64,000 nucleotides of DNA from Monomorium pharaonis (GCF_013373865.1 NC_050472.1:7187276-7251275), one strand, 5' to 3'; shown: positions 23,312 through 36,628, counted from the first letter of the stretch. Notes: generated by a model not told the origin, from the sequence alone. Numbers and translations: made by a program.

Positions 23312-25559
23312 TAATTTCTAAAGTGATCGACACTATCGGCGACGGAAAGTGTGAGAATCTGGAAGCTTTTAGGATAAAGTTACATTCTTCTTTAGACATC
23401 TCGTACTTTATCCATGTAGTTGTCAAGAATTTTTATATATATTTTTCAAATATTTGTCAAATATAATCTTTGACATTTAGGAAAAAATAATACCTAACAT
23501 CGCATGGAAATGTTTCCGATAAGACAGCAGAATTAGGGTCACTGCACCAGTCGCTGAACGGTCACCAGTAAATGACTGCTTAAGAAAAATATCAAAATAA
23601 TAACAGTGTAGAATAATAAATTGTAAATTAATTGATATTTTGAAATATATTTTTTATAAACATTTGATTAAAATATAATTTCTTATTTAAAAATGTCATT
23701 ATATTACGTAAAAAAGAGAAATATGAGCCGGTCATTTACTAGTGTTTTTGGCATTTTCTCACTTTTTTAAATAAAACTTATTTATTTTCTTATTTTCTTC
23801 GAAATATTATGTAACATTTTAAAAGAATAAATATACAGCTATTAGTATAGAATAATGTATTATTATTTTTTTTTTATTGACGCACTATAATTTATAATAT
23901 AAATCGTAAATTTCTTACTTGTTCATTAACTGATGCAGTGACCCTAGTTTAATCCATTCCATTGCTTTCGTATGAAGCAAATACTCAGTGTATATTTGAT
24001 TTCTTTGATTGCACAGAGTCACTTCTAACATAAAATAATTTTTTTATATTTTTTATTTACAACCTTCTAGAGTAAATACACATGTTTACATATAGTTGAT
24101 GTAACTTGCGCTGATGTGTGTATAACTTTATTATTGATTGACTGCGATAAGATTGATAAGCCAATTGATGTTTTATCCGTTTCCTTTTATAAAATTCTGT
24201 TTATTATTTTAATTCTTTTATTTTCTCTCAACGACTATCTCCATGCAATCACAGAAAATGATATGTGCCGGCGTTGCACTAATCGACACATACAGACGTG
24301 GCGCGGTGCTCATATGAATACACTAATGTTTGTCGAATGAAAACAATGGGTAAGAGCGACATTTACCCCATAAAACAGTAATATTCGCGTTAACGTGCTA
24401 TGTGGATCGGCATTGTGAAATCTACGTTGATATCTGAATAGATATCTGTTCAAAAACAATACTTGAATCTACGTGGATCGATTTGACGTAGAAACTACAT
24501 GAAAATTTTATAAGCGTCAGAAAAATCTTCATAATATCCACGACAATTCTTATTTTATAATCGATTTTTACTATATGCAAGTTTTAAAATAAAAATAAAG
24601 AGATAATGTAATGTAAAGAAAGCAATTTTTATTATATTATTAATTTTTTAGAAAATATGTGTATGATTTGTGAAAAATATTTATATATTTTACTTATATT
24701 GTTTATCCAAATGTACGTATAAACATTGATATATAATTAAAAAGAAACAAGCAACAAGATGAATTAAAAAGTAATATTGAGCTACTTTATTTTACTTTTT
24801 ATTAATAATTTTTATTATTATTACCGTCCTTGTGTTGAAACCGACTATTTTGTAGAAAAATTATTTATTGTTACACATAAATAAAAGAAGGAAAAGCTTT
24901 TTTATATAATAATAATAATATTGTAATATGTCTTACCATAAGAGGAATTGTTTATACAGTTTCCTATTAAATTAATATAATTTATTATTCATATATATAA
25001 TAATAATAAGATAAATAATAAATAAGATACATGTAATAATATAAGATAAATAATAAGATGATTAATAAATTTATATAATTTATTATTCATCTTAATCTTT
25101 CGACTGTATCGTTTTTTGCTATCTTTATACTGTATTTATACTTCTATTACGTGCCAAATGCCTATTTTTTTAAGTAAGGAAAAAATTGGAAAAAATAGAA
25201 TTAGACGAATCAATATTACTTTAATATGTGTAAGAAAGATTTATTAAAACGCGTCAGGATTACGAGGTTATTAAAGTCGATTATATTTTATCGTTATACC
25301 GTTCACAATTGAATTTTGTATCTGTCCCATTAACGAGCCTTAGATAACTTGTTATTTAATTATATTTATTTTCGTATCACCGACATTGCAATTGGTCAAG
25401 AAAAATGTCATAATGCTATTAACAAAAGTACAAATAATCTATTCATTAGCAATTAGCATATAAAATATTGCTTAGCTTACAAGTAAAGCTAAAAAGATAC
25501 TTGCAAGTAAATTAGTTTCAACTTTGGTTCCAACAAATCATCTTCAATTGATATTTGGC
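23312..25559. other. AT-rich intergenic region
   Basis: No gene seen. Short open frames, for example near 24116-24340, lack coding character and splice context. Confidence 0.4.
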
Positions 25560-26180
25560 CGTTCAGTGAGCGATTGCGCTACTGGATGCACCCGTCGCCT
25601 GTATCCGCGTAACACGACGCCCGTATCCTGATTGGCTCGCGCTATGCGCAGTCGGATAACGCACCCTCAGCGTGGGGATAGGGAAATAGGCTATCGATCT
25701 GCCATCGAGTGTATCCTTGCTTGATCTCTTCCGTGTCAGCCACCGCTGTTTCGTCAGGAAGTCGCAACTGTCCGAGAAAACTCGAAAGAAGGACGAGCGT
25801 CTAGGCAGCAAGCGTCGAGAGATTTCCATGCCGGTTAGTTTGTCCCATCGTCAATACTCTTTGTAAAGCCACGTGAGAATCGGTGGGACGCATTCACATT
25901 CTGGGAGGATTGATTCGCGGTTAGGTTAGTGAGAATGCACCGAAAAGGATGCCTTAGTGGTGTTGTTTCGACTCCCAAGCGTGACGGATTGTTTTGTCGC
26001 ATACCTTCATTGGCTGTGTAATATCGCGTTGCGTTGGGTCGTAAGAATTACGCACCTGCCGGAGATTCTCTGGTGCCGTGGCCACGGGCAAGATTGCAGA
26101 CGAGCCTTCGGTAACAATCGAAGTACGGTGGCGTCGTACGTCCATCATATTGGCTAGAGTACGCGCGCGTCTCGTGCTCA

Positions 26181-26301
26181 GGGTGCGTTCGGGGAGACGC
26201 TATTAGCGCTACCAGCATCAGTCTATTTTCATTACTTACTAAAAGTAGAACAAGGATAGACTGATGCTGATAGCGCTAATAGCGTCTCCTCGAACACATC
26301 C
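26181..26301. mobile_element. 121-bp hairpin MITE
   Basis: The left arm GGAGACGCTATTAGCGCTA.CAGCATCAGTCTAT is mirrored by ATAGACTGATGCTG.TAGCGCTAATAGCGTCTCC, with outer edges GGTGCGTTCG / CGAACACATCC. Short AT-rich loop. Non-coding. Confidence 0.75.
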
Positions 26302-27060
26302 TTTGTGTATTCCGTGTATGTGATTTTTAACGTTCGTCTTGTGATTGGGATACTTTATATGAGTAACCACGGTGTCAAGTCGAAACATAAATTTTTTGTG
26401 TGTGTTGCAGCCATACGCTAACTAGTGCGGAACTTGGACGCTGTAACGCAAGGGAGGCGCAAGGTAGCGCGTGCGGGGAAAATCGTCACGTTATCAATGT
26501 GATTAGAATCGTAGCGAACGAAGAGCCGATTTGAGTGGCGTTATTATTAGGGCGACAGAACCTTGTTGAATTCTGAACTCGGACGGCACGCGAAAAAAGT
26601 GTAAGCCCCGTGTGGCTTTTGTCGTGGCTTAGCGTAGCAACTTGTATGTTGTTTATCGTAGCGTGCCGTATCATAGAATGTATATAGTATTTGTCTGACG
26701 GAGAATGCGAAACTGATTAATTTGAGTGAGAATTTACACAAAACAAGCCAAATATTACAACCTGCGTAGGCGGAATCGGCAATTCGCGGTTGGAAATCGT
26801 GTTCTGAAGCGACAACATATGGTGTTGTCATGGGCGATTCAGCACGTATCCGTGAAAATTTCCCGAAAATTAGCCGAAAAGTTTTATGGGTCGCCAGGTT
26901 CTGTCGCCAATAGTATATGAGGTCACAGAGATATCGGGAAATTTAATAAGCAAAATTCATGTTAAAGATCTGAAACAGTATAATGTTCCCGTCCTTTTAT
27001 AGGGATAACTGGTGGTCCAGAGCAGCACAAGTCCTTTTCGTATTTTCCTTTTTCTTTTGG

Positions 27061-27112
27061 TACCGCTTTCCTTGATTTGATACCGCTTTCCTTGATTTGA
27101 TACCGCTTTCCC
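27061..27112. repeat. 20-bp tandem repeat, 2.6 copies
   Basis: The unit TACCGCTTTCCTTGATTTGA occurs twice in full and once as TACCGCTTTCCC, directly upstream of the gag-like ORF. Pyrimidine-rich. Confidence 0.9.
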
Positions 27113-27147
27113 GTCTCTTTTTTGGGGGTGATTTAATCACAGCGACC

Positions 27148-27975
27148 ATGTCGCGATACTTCGAAGTACGCTGGGCGGGATTGATCCGTCAGATATCGCA
27201 AGAACATCCCGACTTTTGGAAAGATCTGGAAGACGATCTGCAGACGAGGTTGCTAGAGAGCCGCACTACGACCCGGGATATAGTCGGGCGTGAGAGGCCA
27301 ACCGTTTGTACCGAGGGCACGCAGATGGAACAACTGATGTCGGACGTAGTCGGACGTGAGAGGTCGACCGTTTGTACCGAGGGCACGCAGATGGAACAAC
27401 TGATGTCGGACGTAGTCGAGCGTGAAGGATCGACCGTTCGTACCGTGGGCACGCAGACGGAACAACTGATGTCGGACGTAGTCGGGCGTGAAAGGCCGAC
27501 CGTTCGTACCGTGGGCACGCAGACGGAACAACTGATGTCGGACGTAGGTGACATCCAGGAGACTCCAACCCAAAGGACGGTCGCCACGCAGTATTCGTCA
27601 CTCGAGAGGATGACAACCACGCTGGAGGATATCTTGCGGCTGCTGCAACAGATATTCTTGTGGCGGAGAGACGAGGCCGCAGGTGGTCGGACGTCGAAGC
27701 ACACCCCGCCGACAACTACCATACCATCCGAGTACAACCGGAAGCTATGTTGGAATTGTGACAGTCCCTACCACTTCTCGCTGGCCTGTCCCGAGCCACG
27801 TAGAAAGAACTATTGCTTCCGTTGTGGCCGACTTGGCGTCACGGTTCGTACATGTCCCCTATGCCGCGCGGGATGGCTGGCGCGAGGTCCGTACAATGTT
27901 GAGCGAGGACATCCGGGATCACAATCAAAGTGTCCACGAGGAGAACCTTCGGACGCCAAGAAAAGCGCGCATTAG
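27148..27975 (+). CDS. Gag-like zinc-knuckle protein with internal tandem repeats
   Basis: The ATG at 27148 in ACCATG context gives 275 residues. The N-terminal about 45 residues are helical and charged (RWAGLIRQISQEHPDFW). They are followed by four 22-residue tandem repeats (27283-27546) with the core TEGTQMEQL or TVGTQTEQL, a short helical stretch with LLQQIF, and a C-terminal Cys cluster. CWNCDSPYHFSLAC (residues 201-214) is a canonical CCHC knuckle (CX2CX4HX4C). A second one at about 223-236 has Val in place of the His, and a third partial CPLC follows. This arrangement is typical of retrotransposon Gag or Gag-derived host proteins. No protease, reverse transcriptase or integrase follows, so the copy is either truncated or domesticated. 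The frame is intact and GC-rich, unlike the surrounding DNA. Confidence 0.65.
   Translation: MSRYFEVRWAGLIRQISQEHPDFWKDLEDDLQTRLLESRTTTRDIVGRERPTVCTEGTQMEQLMSDVVGRERSTVCTEGTQMEQLMSDVVEREGSTVRTVGTQTEQLMSDVVGRERPTVRTVGTQTEQLMSDVGDIQETPTQRTVATQYSSLERMTTTLEDILRLLQQIFLWRRDEAAGGRTSKHTPPTTTIPSEYNRKLCWNCDSPYHFSLACPEPRRKNYCFRCGRLGVTVRTCPLCRAGWLARGPYNVERGHPGSQSKCPRGEPSDAKKSAH
27283..27546 (+). repeat. Four in-frame 66-bp tandem repeats
   Basis: Units start at 27283, 27349, 27415 and 27481, each beginning GTCGGGCGTGA or a close variant and ending GATGTCGGACGTA. Units 1-2 and 3-4 resemble each other most (GAGGGCACGCAGATG versus GTGGGCACGCAGACG), suggesting stepwise doubling. A decayed fifth unit follows (CCACGCAGTATTCG). 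Confidence 0.9.
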
Positions 27976-30849
27976 AACCCTAAGGGTGATTCGAGCTTCT
28001 TACGATGTGTTCTTTTTTTATTTTTCTTTATTTTTTGTTTTTTCTTTGTTTCTTCGCTTTTATTATCAGTTTGTGTTGTACCTACTTGTAGCTACTTTCA
28101 TGCTGTGCCATACAGTTTCTTTAAAAAAAAAAAAACCTTTTTTGTTATCACAGTTGTTTTTTAAATATTTTTTTCTTGATGGCATTAGTAATTTTTATTT
28201 ATTTTGTAATTATTATTTGGTAACCTGAAAATTAGTAATTTAGCTGTTACAAAATAGGAAAAGAAAGGATTAAAAATTGTGTTAAAAAAGTCAGTATTTT
28301 ATTTTAGAAACGGTTATTCCAAAGTAATTTGGAGAAAGAAATATGTTTGCGACATATTACAAATATAATACCATATATTTTTTACAATACTACATTTATT
28401 GTGTTTGGTCTTTGCAAATTGTTTTTTGATATAAAGTACAGTTTTTTTACATACTTTGACATTTTTATCTTTAATAAATTTAATTAAAAATTTGTGTATA
28501 ATTTATTTATTTTTTTAATTAAAAAGCTGGTATAGAGAAATCTTCAATTTTTAAATATCAACAATCTCCTAAATATGCAATAAAATTGTACAAAATAATG
28601 TTCCCCATTGCGACATTTGCTCTATAATAATATAGAATTAATTAAGAAATTTTAGTAACAAAGCCCGAAATGGTATTGAGTTTGTCTAAAAATGTTTCTT
28701 TCGTTAATCAACAAAAATAAATAATCAAGGAGGTCTGGTCGTCTAGTTGACTTAATTTATACCAAAATAAGTTTGTGCGTGATGTATTCGTATGATTTAA
28801 GAACGATGACGTAACTGCTTCATAACTTTTAGGAAAAAGAAAATTACTACAAATGTTTCGTTAAACATACATTAAAAAAGTACTGATGTCTGGTCTTGCC
28901 AAAATATTTTTTGCTTTGCAAATAATTGTTTGCATATATTGAAAAAAGCATGCATTGAAAAGATAAAAATACAGTCTGTGTAAAATTGTAGAATCTTCTT
29001 GCACTTCTCATACAAAATTGTAGTTACTCGTCTTCGGAAGGAATAATAATGCACGTTACGCATAATATCTACTTCTATCGTCGATAATCCCAAATTTAAG
29101 CGTGATGTAACTTTTAAGATTCTGTTTGGATGCGATGCAAAAAATGTACAAATTTATGTTTGGGTATAGTTTACTGTTTTCCTCGTCTAAATAAGAATCC
29201 ATTGGATCGAAATATTTCTGCAGTAATTCCTATGCAATGTAAATATGTAAACACGAGGAGTTTGCATTTATTATGCATAATACCATGCTAATAATTCCAT
29301 TCTACATTAGAATGGAATAATAAAGGGGATTACCATTTGTGAATGAGTTCTTGAAGTGTTTGCTAATTGAAAAATTTTCAAAGCAATTTTATGGACAATT
29401 TACGCACGTCATCAGAATGTTTTCTAATTTTATCTATACAGTAATATTCTCTGGTATTTATGCTTCTGACTTCACGCACTTTAATACCTTCAAGTTTAAT
29501 CTTTTAATCTAATATACATAAAAAGTTTCGAGTCTTTCGAATAAGTGTAACTCTTTCAAAATTTTCGTAATTAACTGTAGCATCAGATCACTTCAAAATT
29601 TATTTTAGATAATTTTGTAAAAATTAAAAGTAAATACAAATAACATATATATTATGTTTTGGAGTACTACTAATTAATTCGTAAGACAATCTTTCTTTAG
29701 AAGCAATGATCTAATAGGACGTAAGAATTCGAGAGAAAACGTGATCTAATTGCGTGATTCTTTGTTTATAAGACTCTTAAAACTGTGTTGTAATAATTAA
29801 CAGAGTGCTTGGACGCGGGAATCCCAAAGTTTCGTTCATCGACCTAAGACCGTGAAGCCCCGAGAAAAATCAAGGTTGCTAATTGACCGTTAATGTATGG
29901 CCTAGGCAAGTAAGATTTCATGGTTCTTTAAGCTAGCCGGCTATTCCGGTATTCAAGTGTAATTAATGCTGGACAATGAATGTCATCGAAAGGCGACGCG
30001 TAGATTGAGAAATAGTGTTTTAAATATCTATGTTATATAACGGCTGTAAAAAGCTTTAAGATGAAAAGGGTTAATAATTAAAAACGTGTTTTTATCCGTC
30101 TGCATCCGGAATGCTGAATTTTGTAAGAGACTTCTCTCGTATTAATAACGTTTCTTTCTGTAAGTGTGGGTTTTGTGTTGTACTTCGTGTGAATTAAACT
30201 TATATTACGCTATTTTATTACGAGTAAAAGTGACGAAAGTCTTGCCGTGTTCCGTCGAAGATAAAATGTCCAAGATAACGTGGACAGTGTCAAATATTAA
30301 TTGGCACTTTTGCCTTCGTAGAAACCATTAGGTATCACGCAATATGAATTATAGCGTTGTACTATCATCAATATGTCAATAATTCCACTCGTCCTAGAGG
30401 AAATCAAATAGAAATTTCACCTGTTCATTCTTGTCAACTTGACCGTGACCTTAACATATATAACTGATCCTTTCTTTCAGACTCCGCTAACACACAAAAA
30501 AACAGTTTACACAATTATCTTGACCAGTGGTTCTCAAACTTTTAACTTTATTTTATTTCAACAAAATAAAATCCGAAAAATTATTTTTGTATGAAAATTA
30601 TTATAATAAAAGTAATAAAATTTTTTTTAAAATTATCAAAGTAATTATTAATTATTATTTAATAATACATTTTTACAAGCAGAGTGTTGAATTATTTTAG
30701 TTAAAATTAGTTTAAAAACTTTAATTATTTTCGATTAATTAACAATGAGCTTAGAAATTCAATTCTGTCAGCGACGTGCAATAATTAATAATTATTAATT
30801 TAAAATTATTGCTGTTGATTAATTAATTGGTCATTTTTGTAAAGACCTT
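27976..30849. other. AT-rich region without a supported gene
   Basis: T-rich just after the gag-like ORF (28000-28240), then ordinary intergenic sequence. A TATA-like box ATATATAA at 30456-30463 followed by TTTCAGACTCC near 30476 looks like a core promoter, but no open frame or exon follows it. Confidence 0.35.
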
Positions 30850-31167
30850 GTGATCTACCTGCCTTCTCTCACGATCCTCGAAATTTTAGTTTGGGAAACC
30901 GTGATGACAAGATGTACCAAGCGATACCGAGGATTGCTGAATCCATCCGCTCGTACTTGTCACGAAATGACGTTCCACCGAGTGAGCAGGAAATCGTCCC
31001 AGGGACACCGCGCCAGCAACGCATCATCGGCCCCTACGACAGTGACAGAGAAGAGACTCGTTCTGTTCGTGCTAATGATATGCAGAGCCGACTCGACGTG
31101 GTCGAAACTGCCCGTATCTGCGTAAACGCGCGTTGTCGGGATATCCCGGAACGCAAACAGGTCTTCG

Positions 31168-31175
31168 TATATAAA
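31168..31175 (+). promoter_or_regulatory. TATA box of the 31249 gene
   Basis: TATATAAA, 81 bases before the ATG. Initiator-like TCATTT lies about 30 bases downstream, near 31200, giving a leader of about 50 bases. Confidence 0.75.
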
Positions 31176-31248
31176 GACTGCCCGGTTAATTTTCTCATCG
31201 TCATTTGGCACTAAATTTCCTTGGCAGTCGGATCGGTGTGTCGGCGGA

Positions 31249-33147
31249 ATGTCAAGGATCGCGATCCTCTTGTTCGTTGCGCTGCTCGTCGCAGTTGCAG
31301 CCGGGCTACCGTTGACCGCAACGCAATTGCAAGGTAAAGACTGGTACTCGCGAAAGTGTTACGCGAAATTTAATATTGATCTATTATCATTACACCAGAA
31401 TTGTATTTCAAGATATCCAGATAATCCAGTTCTAGTTTGAAATGCTTATGTGCATTCTTTGTTGATTCGAAAGATTTGAGAAATACGCGGAGATTTAGTT
31501 GCAAAATATAACATTTTGATTGAAAGACATTAATTTGTATGTCGTTTTACGGAATTACTTGTTAAAAATATGTAAAACTTAATTGCGGTTAGAATTTCTT
31601 ATAACAATGTCACGTTTAATAAAAATTACTTAATTAATTTTGTTTTTTAAAAACTTTTAAGTAGATTTAAAGATTATTCTTGAAGTTTTTTATCTTACTG
31701 TAAATCGATGAACAAATCGCTGTTAATAATCACACTAAGAGAAAAATGTTGAAGTATTGTGTGTGAGAACCAAATATTCCTTGTGACGTTTTCTTCAATA
31801 GTTATTTGTTATAAAAAAATTTATCTGTGAAAACGAAATGTACATTTTTGTGAAATATTCTGTAAAATATACTTCTAAAATATATTTTTATAAAATATAC
31901 TTTATTTAAGGAAATAATTCAGTGTTTGAAAAAATAAATAATTTATTTGTTAGAAATAAAACATTTAATTTGCCCTATTTAAATAAACCAATTATTAGAG
32001 AAAAATACTTAAAATCTTTAATGGGAAATAGCGCATATTTTGCCCTAAATATTTTATTTCTAAGCAATAAACTAATAAGAAAAATGAAATTTATAGAAAT
32101 ATATATTTTGTTTTCACAAATAAATTTTTTTATAACAAATAAATATTGAAGAAAACACAAGAATATTTGGTTCTCAATATTTCAATTTTCTCTCAGTGTA
32201 TACAAAACTTAGCAGTGCAACTATTTTTAAAGCAATGTGTTTGAATTAATTAAGTTGAAGTTTAAAACTCCTTACTCAGATCATCAAAGGATAGTCAGAG
32301 AGGCTGCACCGCAACCCGCTCGTCTTAAACGTGGTTACGGTGGCTACGGCGGTGGTTTCGGCGGTGGCTTCGGCGGCGGATTTGGCGGTGGTTTACACGG
32401 ACACGGTCATCATCACGGGGGTTATGGACATGGAGGTTACGGGCATGGAGGTTACGGGCATGGAGGTTACGGACATGGAGGTTACAGAGGATGTCCAGGA
32501 TGCGGAGGAGGATCACACTATCCTGGATCCTTCGCTAATAGCGGAGCAAGTGCCGGTTCAATAAGCACGCCGTTCGGCAGCGGTTCGTTCGCGCACTCGT
32601 CTGCTAATGCTGGGTAAATATTGCAAACTGGTTGTTAAGACTCTTCGAAAGGTCGAATTGTAAAGCATAGTTAAGGAAAATTTTGTATAATTTTAATTAA
32701 ACATTGTAATAAGGATACTTATCACAATTAAAATAAAAAGAACGGACATAGGAGAGTAAAATGTGTGAATTGTGGTGCGCAAAATTAATGTACCAATAAA
32801 AATAAATTTAATAAAATAGGAAAGTTAAAATTCTCTCACTTTTTGTTAAATATATTTTTATTGATGTATTAATCTCGCGCATTACACACAACCCAATTCT
32901 TACGCATAACTCTTATATGCTTTTATTATTATTGTAATTTGTTATTTTAATAATTTTAATCATAATTATAATTAAATGATACTTTTACTAAAATTCAATA
33001 GAATTTGGGTTATAATTGGACATAATAGTTATTATGTCATAAAATATATACTGTTAAATATATAATGATATGTGGTTATTATGTAATAATTATGTGTTAG
33101 CTTACGATATCTAATAATGCTTTTATTACAGTGGATTCGGACGATAA
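31249..33147 (+). CDS. Secreted Gly/His-rich repeat protein, three exons (paralogue of the 21520 gene)
   Basis: Exons 31249-31333, 32280-32613 and 33132-33147 join in phases 1 and 2 to give 144 residues. The signal peptide is MSRIAILLFVALLVAVAAG. After a basic processing-like site (ARLKRGYGG) there is a Gly-rich block with GGGF repeats, an HGHGHHHGG stretch, and five near-identical GGYGH pentapeptide units. A Ser/Ala/Gly tail with GSISTPFGSGSF follows. The last exon encodes only GFGR before the stop. Exon 1 (85 bases, phase 1) and the phase-2 intron before a minute last exon match the gene at 21520. An AATAAA lies at 33199. I infer a cuticle, silk-like or antimicrobial-type secreted protein; the family could not be named. 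The splice acceptor at 32279 lacks a strong pyrimidine tract but restores frame exactly. Confidence 0.8.
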
Positions 33148-33941
33148 AGGACTTAAAGGAATGACTACATTGTCATTGAAAATGGACTTGTATGTGACAA
33201 TAAATTAATTGTGCATTTATTATACCTATGTATAAATATTCATTTTTATGCGGAATAAATTTATTTAAATAAGATATAAAACATTGTTATCTATTAATTT
33301 ATCCTAAGATCTATTAGTATATTGTTATTTAGTATATAATAATAATTATTTTTCTACAATTTACTTACAACAATTTATAACAATAAATCATAAACTATAG
33401 TTAATGTGGCAAATTATTACATTTCAATTATAAACCTAATATATTAAATATAATATAATAAATAATATAATAAATTAAACCTAATATATTATAATTACGT
33501 CAATATTCTTCTGTATTTGCTTTATCAATCTTTAATTAAGAATAATTTAAATCATTAATTATAGTTTTTATTGCTCGATTGTCTCAATCGTCCAACATTT
33601 ATGAACGTGACAGTCATTGGAAGTGATTATCTTTCTGTGCAAATTCGAAAGCAGCACATTAAAAACATCATTGACAATTCCTCTATATATTCTCCTTATA
33701 TTCTATTCGAAAATGATTAATATTTTATATGTATCTAAACAAAATCAAATTAAAAACTATTACTTTTGGAAATATAAAATGCGATTATATCTAATTGTGC
33801 AGAATAATCGTGCGAAACTATGCACCGACGTGATAGCGACATTCGATGTAAGACGATATGTTTTATTTATTCCTTACCGGATGTTTCCGTCAAATGTTTT
33901 GGGAAACGTCGCGTATACAAGTGCCTTTGTTCACTCACGCC

Positions 33942-33948
33942 TATAAAA
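33942..33948 (+). promoter_or_regulatory. TATA box of the 34021 gene
   Basis: TATAAAA 79 bases before the ATG, with an initiator-like TCATTAG about 30 bases downstream. Confidence 0.75.
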
Positions 33949-34020
33949 CGGCATCGTCTATTAGATGATCTCATTAGAGTTTACTTATCAAAGTAGTAAA
34001 GTTTCACGAGCAACTGGAAA

Positions 34021-36628
34021 ATGAAGCTGAAGTACTTCACGATTATAATTGCCATCTTCGTGATTAGAGTAAGTTTCTGAAATTAAGATTTCCCGAAAGT
34101 GCATTGTTATTATTACCTGAAAATTAAATCCTTGCGTTCTATACATGAATATCTTTCGTAATTTTATTATATTAAATATATATATATATAGTAATGGAAT
34201 TAAAAACTTCATTTTTTAGGCTCAGAGCCGCTCGGTTACGCTTTCAAGCGTAAAAGACGCAGGTAGGATTTGCATATTTGCATATTAAAGATTAAAATAC
34301 TCACGTACACAGAAAAAAAATTAGGAAAAATTAGTATTAAATTAAAGGTGCTTCTTATCTATACAATTCCTAAAAGTTATAGCTAAAAGTACAACTAAAA
34401 TTTATTAAAATTTAAAAACTTAATTTAAGTATAAATGTAGAGACAAAAATAAAAAACTTATTTAAAATTCTATATTTTTTTAAATAAAATACATTTTTAA
34501 AAACATTTCTACAATTTTTTTTACTAAGATACTTTTAATGAAATAATTTTCGAGAAAATTGCAACCGTTTTTGAACTTATAAATAGTAATATATATGAGA
34601 TAAATATCTATATATAAATTTTAAATTTGATACAAATTTTTTCCCTGTCCGATAAATATGCAAGCAATTTCTATCGGTCAATTAATTAAAGTAGCTCACG
34701 TAAATGCAAAATAGAATCAAAAGAAGCGTGTTTATCGGAATACATCGAATCAAAATGCATCGTTATTAACTGAATAAGAAAAAACAGTATTTTATCGTAT
34801 AAATTTTTAAATTTTACAGATGAGAGAATTTTTATAAACACACCAGAACAACTGAAAGAGCTGATTGCATGGTACAAGGAAAACTTTGGAAAACTCGTTA
34901 ACTTTGCTATAAAAATGAGCAAAAACAAGGATAATAATAAACAAGAGGTCTGACAATATATTATAATGTAACTTAAATGAATAATAGAGAAAAATCGCCA
35001 ACACTGACATAGACTTTCTAAAGTGGCATTCTTTTATTTTTTGTTAACTAAAAATATTACATTACTAATTACATTACTAATAAATACTAATGAAAATATA
35101 ATCTCTTTAAATAATTAAGGAAATAAGAATCTACCGTTTATACATTTACAGTTTTTTTCTGTATAAAATGTACTAAAAACGAATCTTTTATATTAAAAAG
35201 AAACAGCATAAGGTATTTGATAATCGACAAAAATTTTTACGTCAAAGTAAGAGACTTATTATTAAATAACTTGTAAATATTTTATATAAATGAAAGAAAT
35301 TAAAGGAAAAGCAAAATAAAATAAAGTTTAATAGTCTACTGTGCCAAGTCTAATTCTTCAAATATTCATTTCTGATGCAAAAACATTAGTTATTACAAAT
35401 ATGAAACATTCTTATATAAGCTGCTTTTTTACCATCCAATAGATGATACTTTCTAGTTTACATTTACGTTTTCAAAGTTTTATTTTTAACTTTTGTTTAA
35501 AAACACAAAACAAAACAGCACACAAAAATGCTACACAAAACACAGTACTAGTATTGACTTTTCTCTATAAATTAATTATATATATTAATTTTATACATGT
35601 ATATAGATATATGTAGTGCAAATTATTACTTGTAATATAGTTTTTACTTTTGAATTAAATAGAAATGTTGCATTTTTTAGATACAATTTTTAAAGCAGCT
35701 AAGTTCACTTATTGAACAACTTACACAAGAGCAATTGAAGGTGAGAGATACATATATTATATATAAAACTCTTGTGACAATAATACAAGTTCTATCTTAC
35801 AGGCACCAAGTAATAATCCAACAATGAATAATGTTAATGATGTAAAAGATCTAATTAATATTATGAATGAGATTGATATTGTCTATCAGGATGGAGACAT
35901 TTCTGACGAGCATATTCGAATCAGTAAGTAACCGGAAATTTGTAAAAATTTTTACAAAAATATGTATTAACGTCATAAAATATTTTTACATTAATAATTT
36001 TAATATTTATAATAAATATAAACTATATACAGAGAGAGAGAGAGAGAGAGAGAAAATTAATTTATAATATATAGATACTGCACAGAGAATTTTCTCTTAG
36101 AATTTATTTTTAAAATCCTGGTAATCGTAGAACAACATGGATTACCAAGATTTTTATTAGAATTTCAAATTTAATTATTTTTAACAGTTTATTATATTTA
36201 ATCTAATTTGCGTGTTTTGTGCTAATTTTGAGAATAAATTCCGAATGAAAAGTTTTTCTAGGTATAGAAAACTAAAAGAATAATTACTAGCTTAAAATTA
36301 ATTGTAGAACGGGCTGCTGAAGGATATAAAAAAGCTGCTTCTATAGCAATGTCAGACGAACGGATGACTAATATATTAATTGACATTCAACGTCAAGTGG
36401 TGCAAATTCGAAAATATTTAGACAAGTTATGCAAGTGAGATAATCGCAAAAACAATTTTAAGAAATACATAAATAAAGGATTTATAAAAAAGTGCAGACA
36501 CTACATCACTATCGTATTGGCTTATTAATGATTACTTTCGACATTTTAGGAAACATCATCCAGTGGCGACAACTTTAGAAGTAAATCCCGACGACGATCT
36601 TTTCCCTGTTCTCAGTCAAACAAAGTAG
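34021..36628 (+). CDS. Small secreted helical protein, seven exons, unrecognised
   Basis: Exons 34021-34068, 34220-34262, 34820-34947, 35681-35740, 35803-35923, 36308-36434 and 36550-36628 join in phases 0, 1, 0, 0, 1, 2 and give 201 residues. The first exon ends inside the signal peptide (MKLKYFTIIIAIFVIR|AQS). The mature chain is mostly predicted amphipathic helix (TPEQLKELIAWYKENF; FLKQLSSLIEQL; ILIDIQRQVVQIRKYL) with one Cys near the end, and finishes with an acidic DDDLFP segment. The donor after exon 3 is the weak GTCTGA; reading through it would stop at once, while the spliced frame continues, so the intron is supported. No domain recognised. Its promoter and signal-peptide intron resemble those of the genes at 43700, 50231 and 54137. 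Confidence 0.8.

Larger units (their letters stand above)
25560..27147. other. GC-rich leader region upstream of the gag-like ORF
   Basis: A sharp rise in GC and CpG runs from about 25560 to the ORF at 27148. It includes a hairpin (26181-26301) and a 20-bp tandem repeat (27061-27112). It could be the 5' untranslated or LTR part of the element that supplied the gag-like ORF, or the promoter region of a host-domesticated copy. I could not find a matching downstream LTR. Confidence 0.35.

Noticed and set aside
27189..27737. Minus-strand frames of 100-180 codons opposite the gag-like ORF
   Set aside because: They are shadows created by the tandem 66-bp repeats; the + frame has the zinc knuckles.
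30850..31214. Overlapping 91- and 107-codon frames just upstream of the 31249 gene
   Set aside because: They overlap the TATA box and leader of that gene, have no start context or splice partners, and reflect local GC richness.
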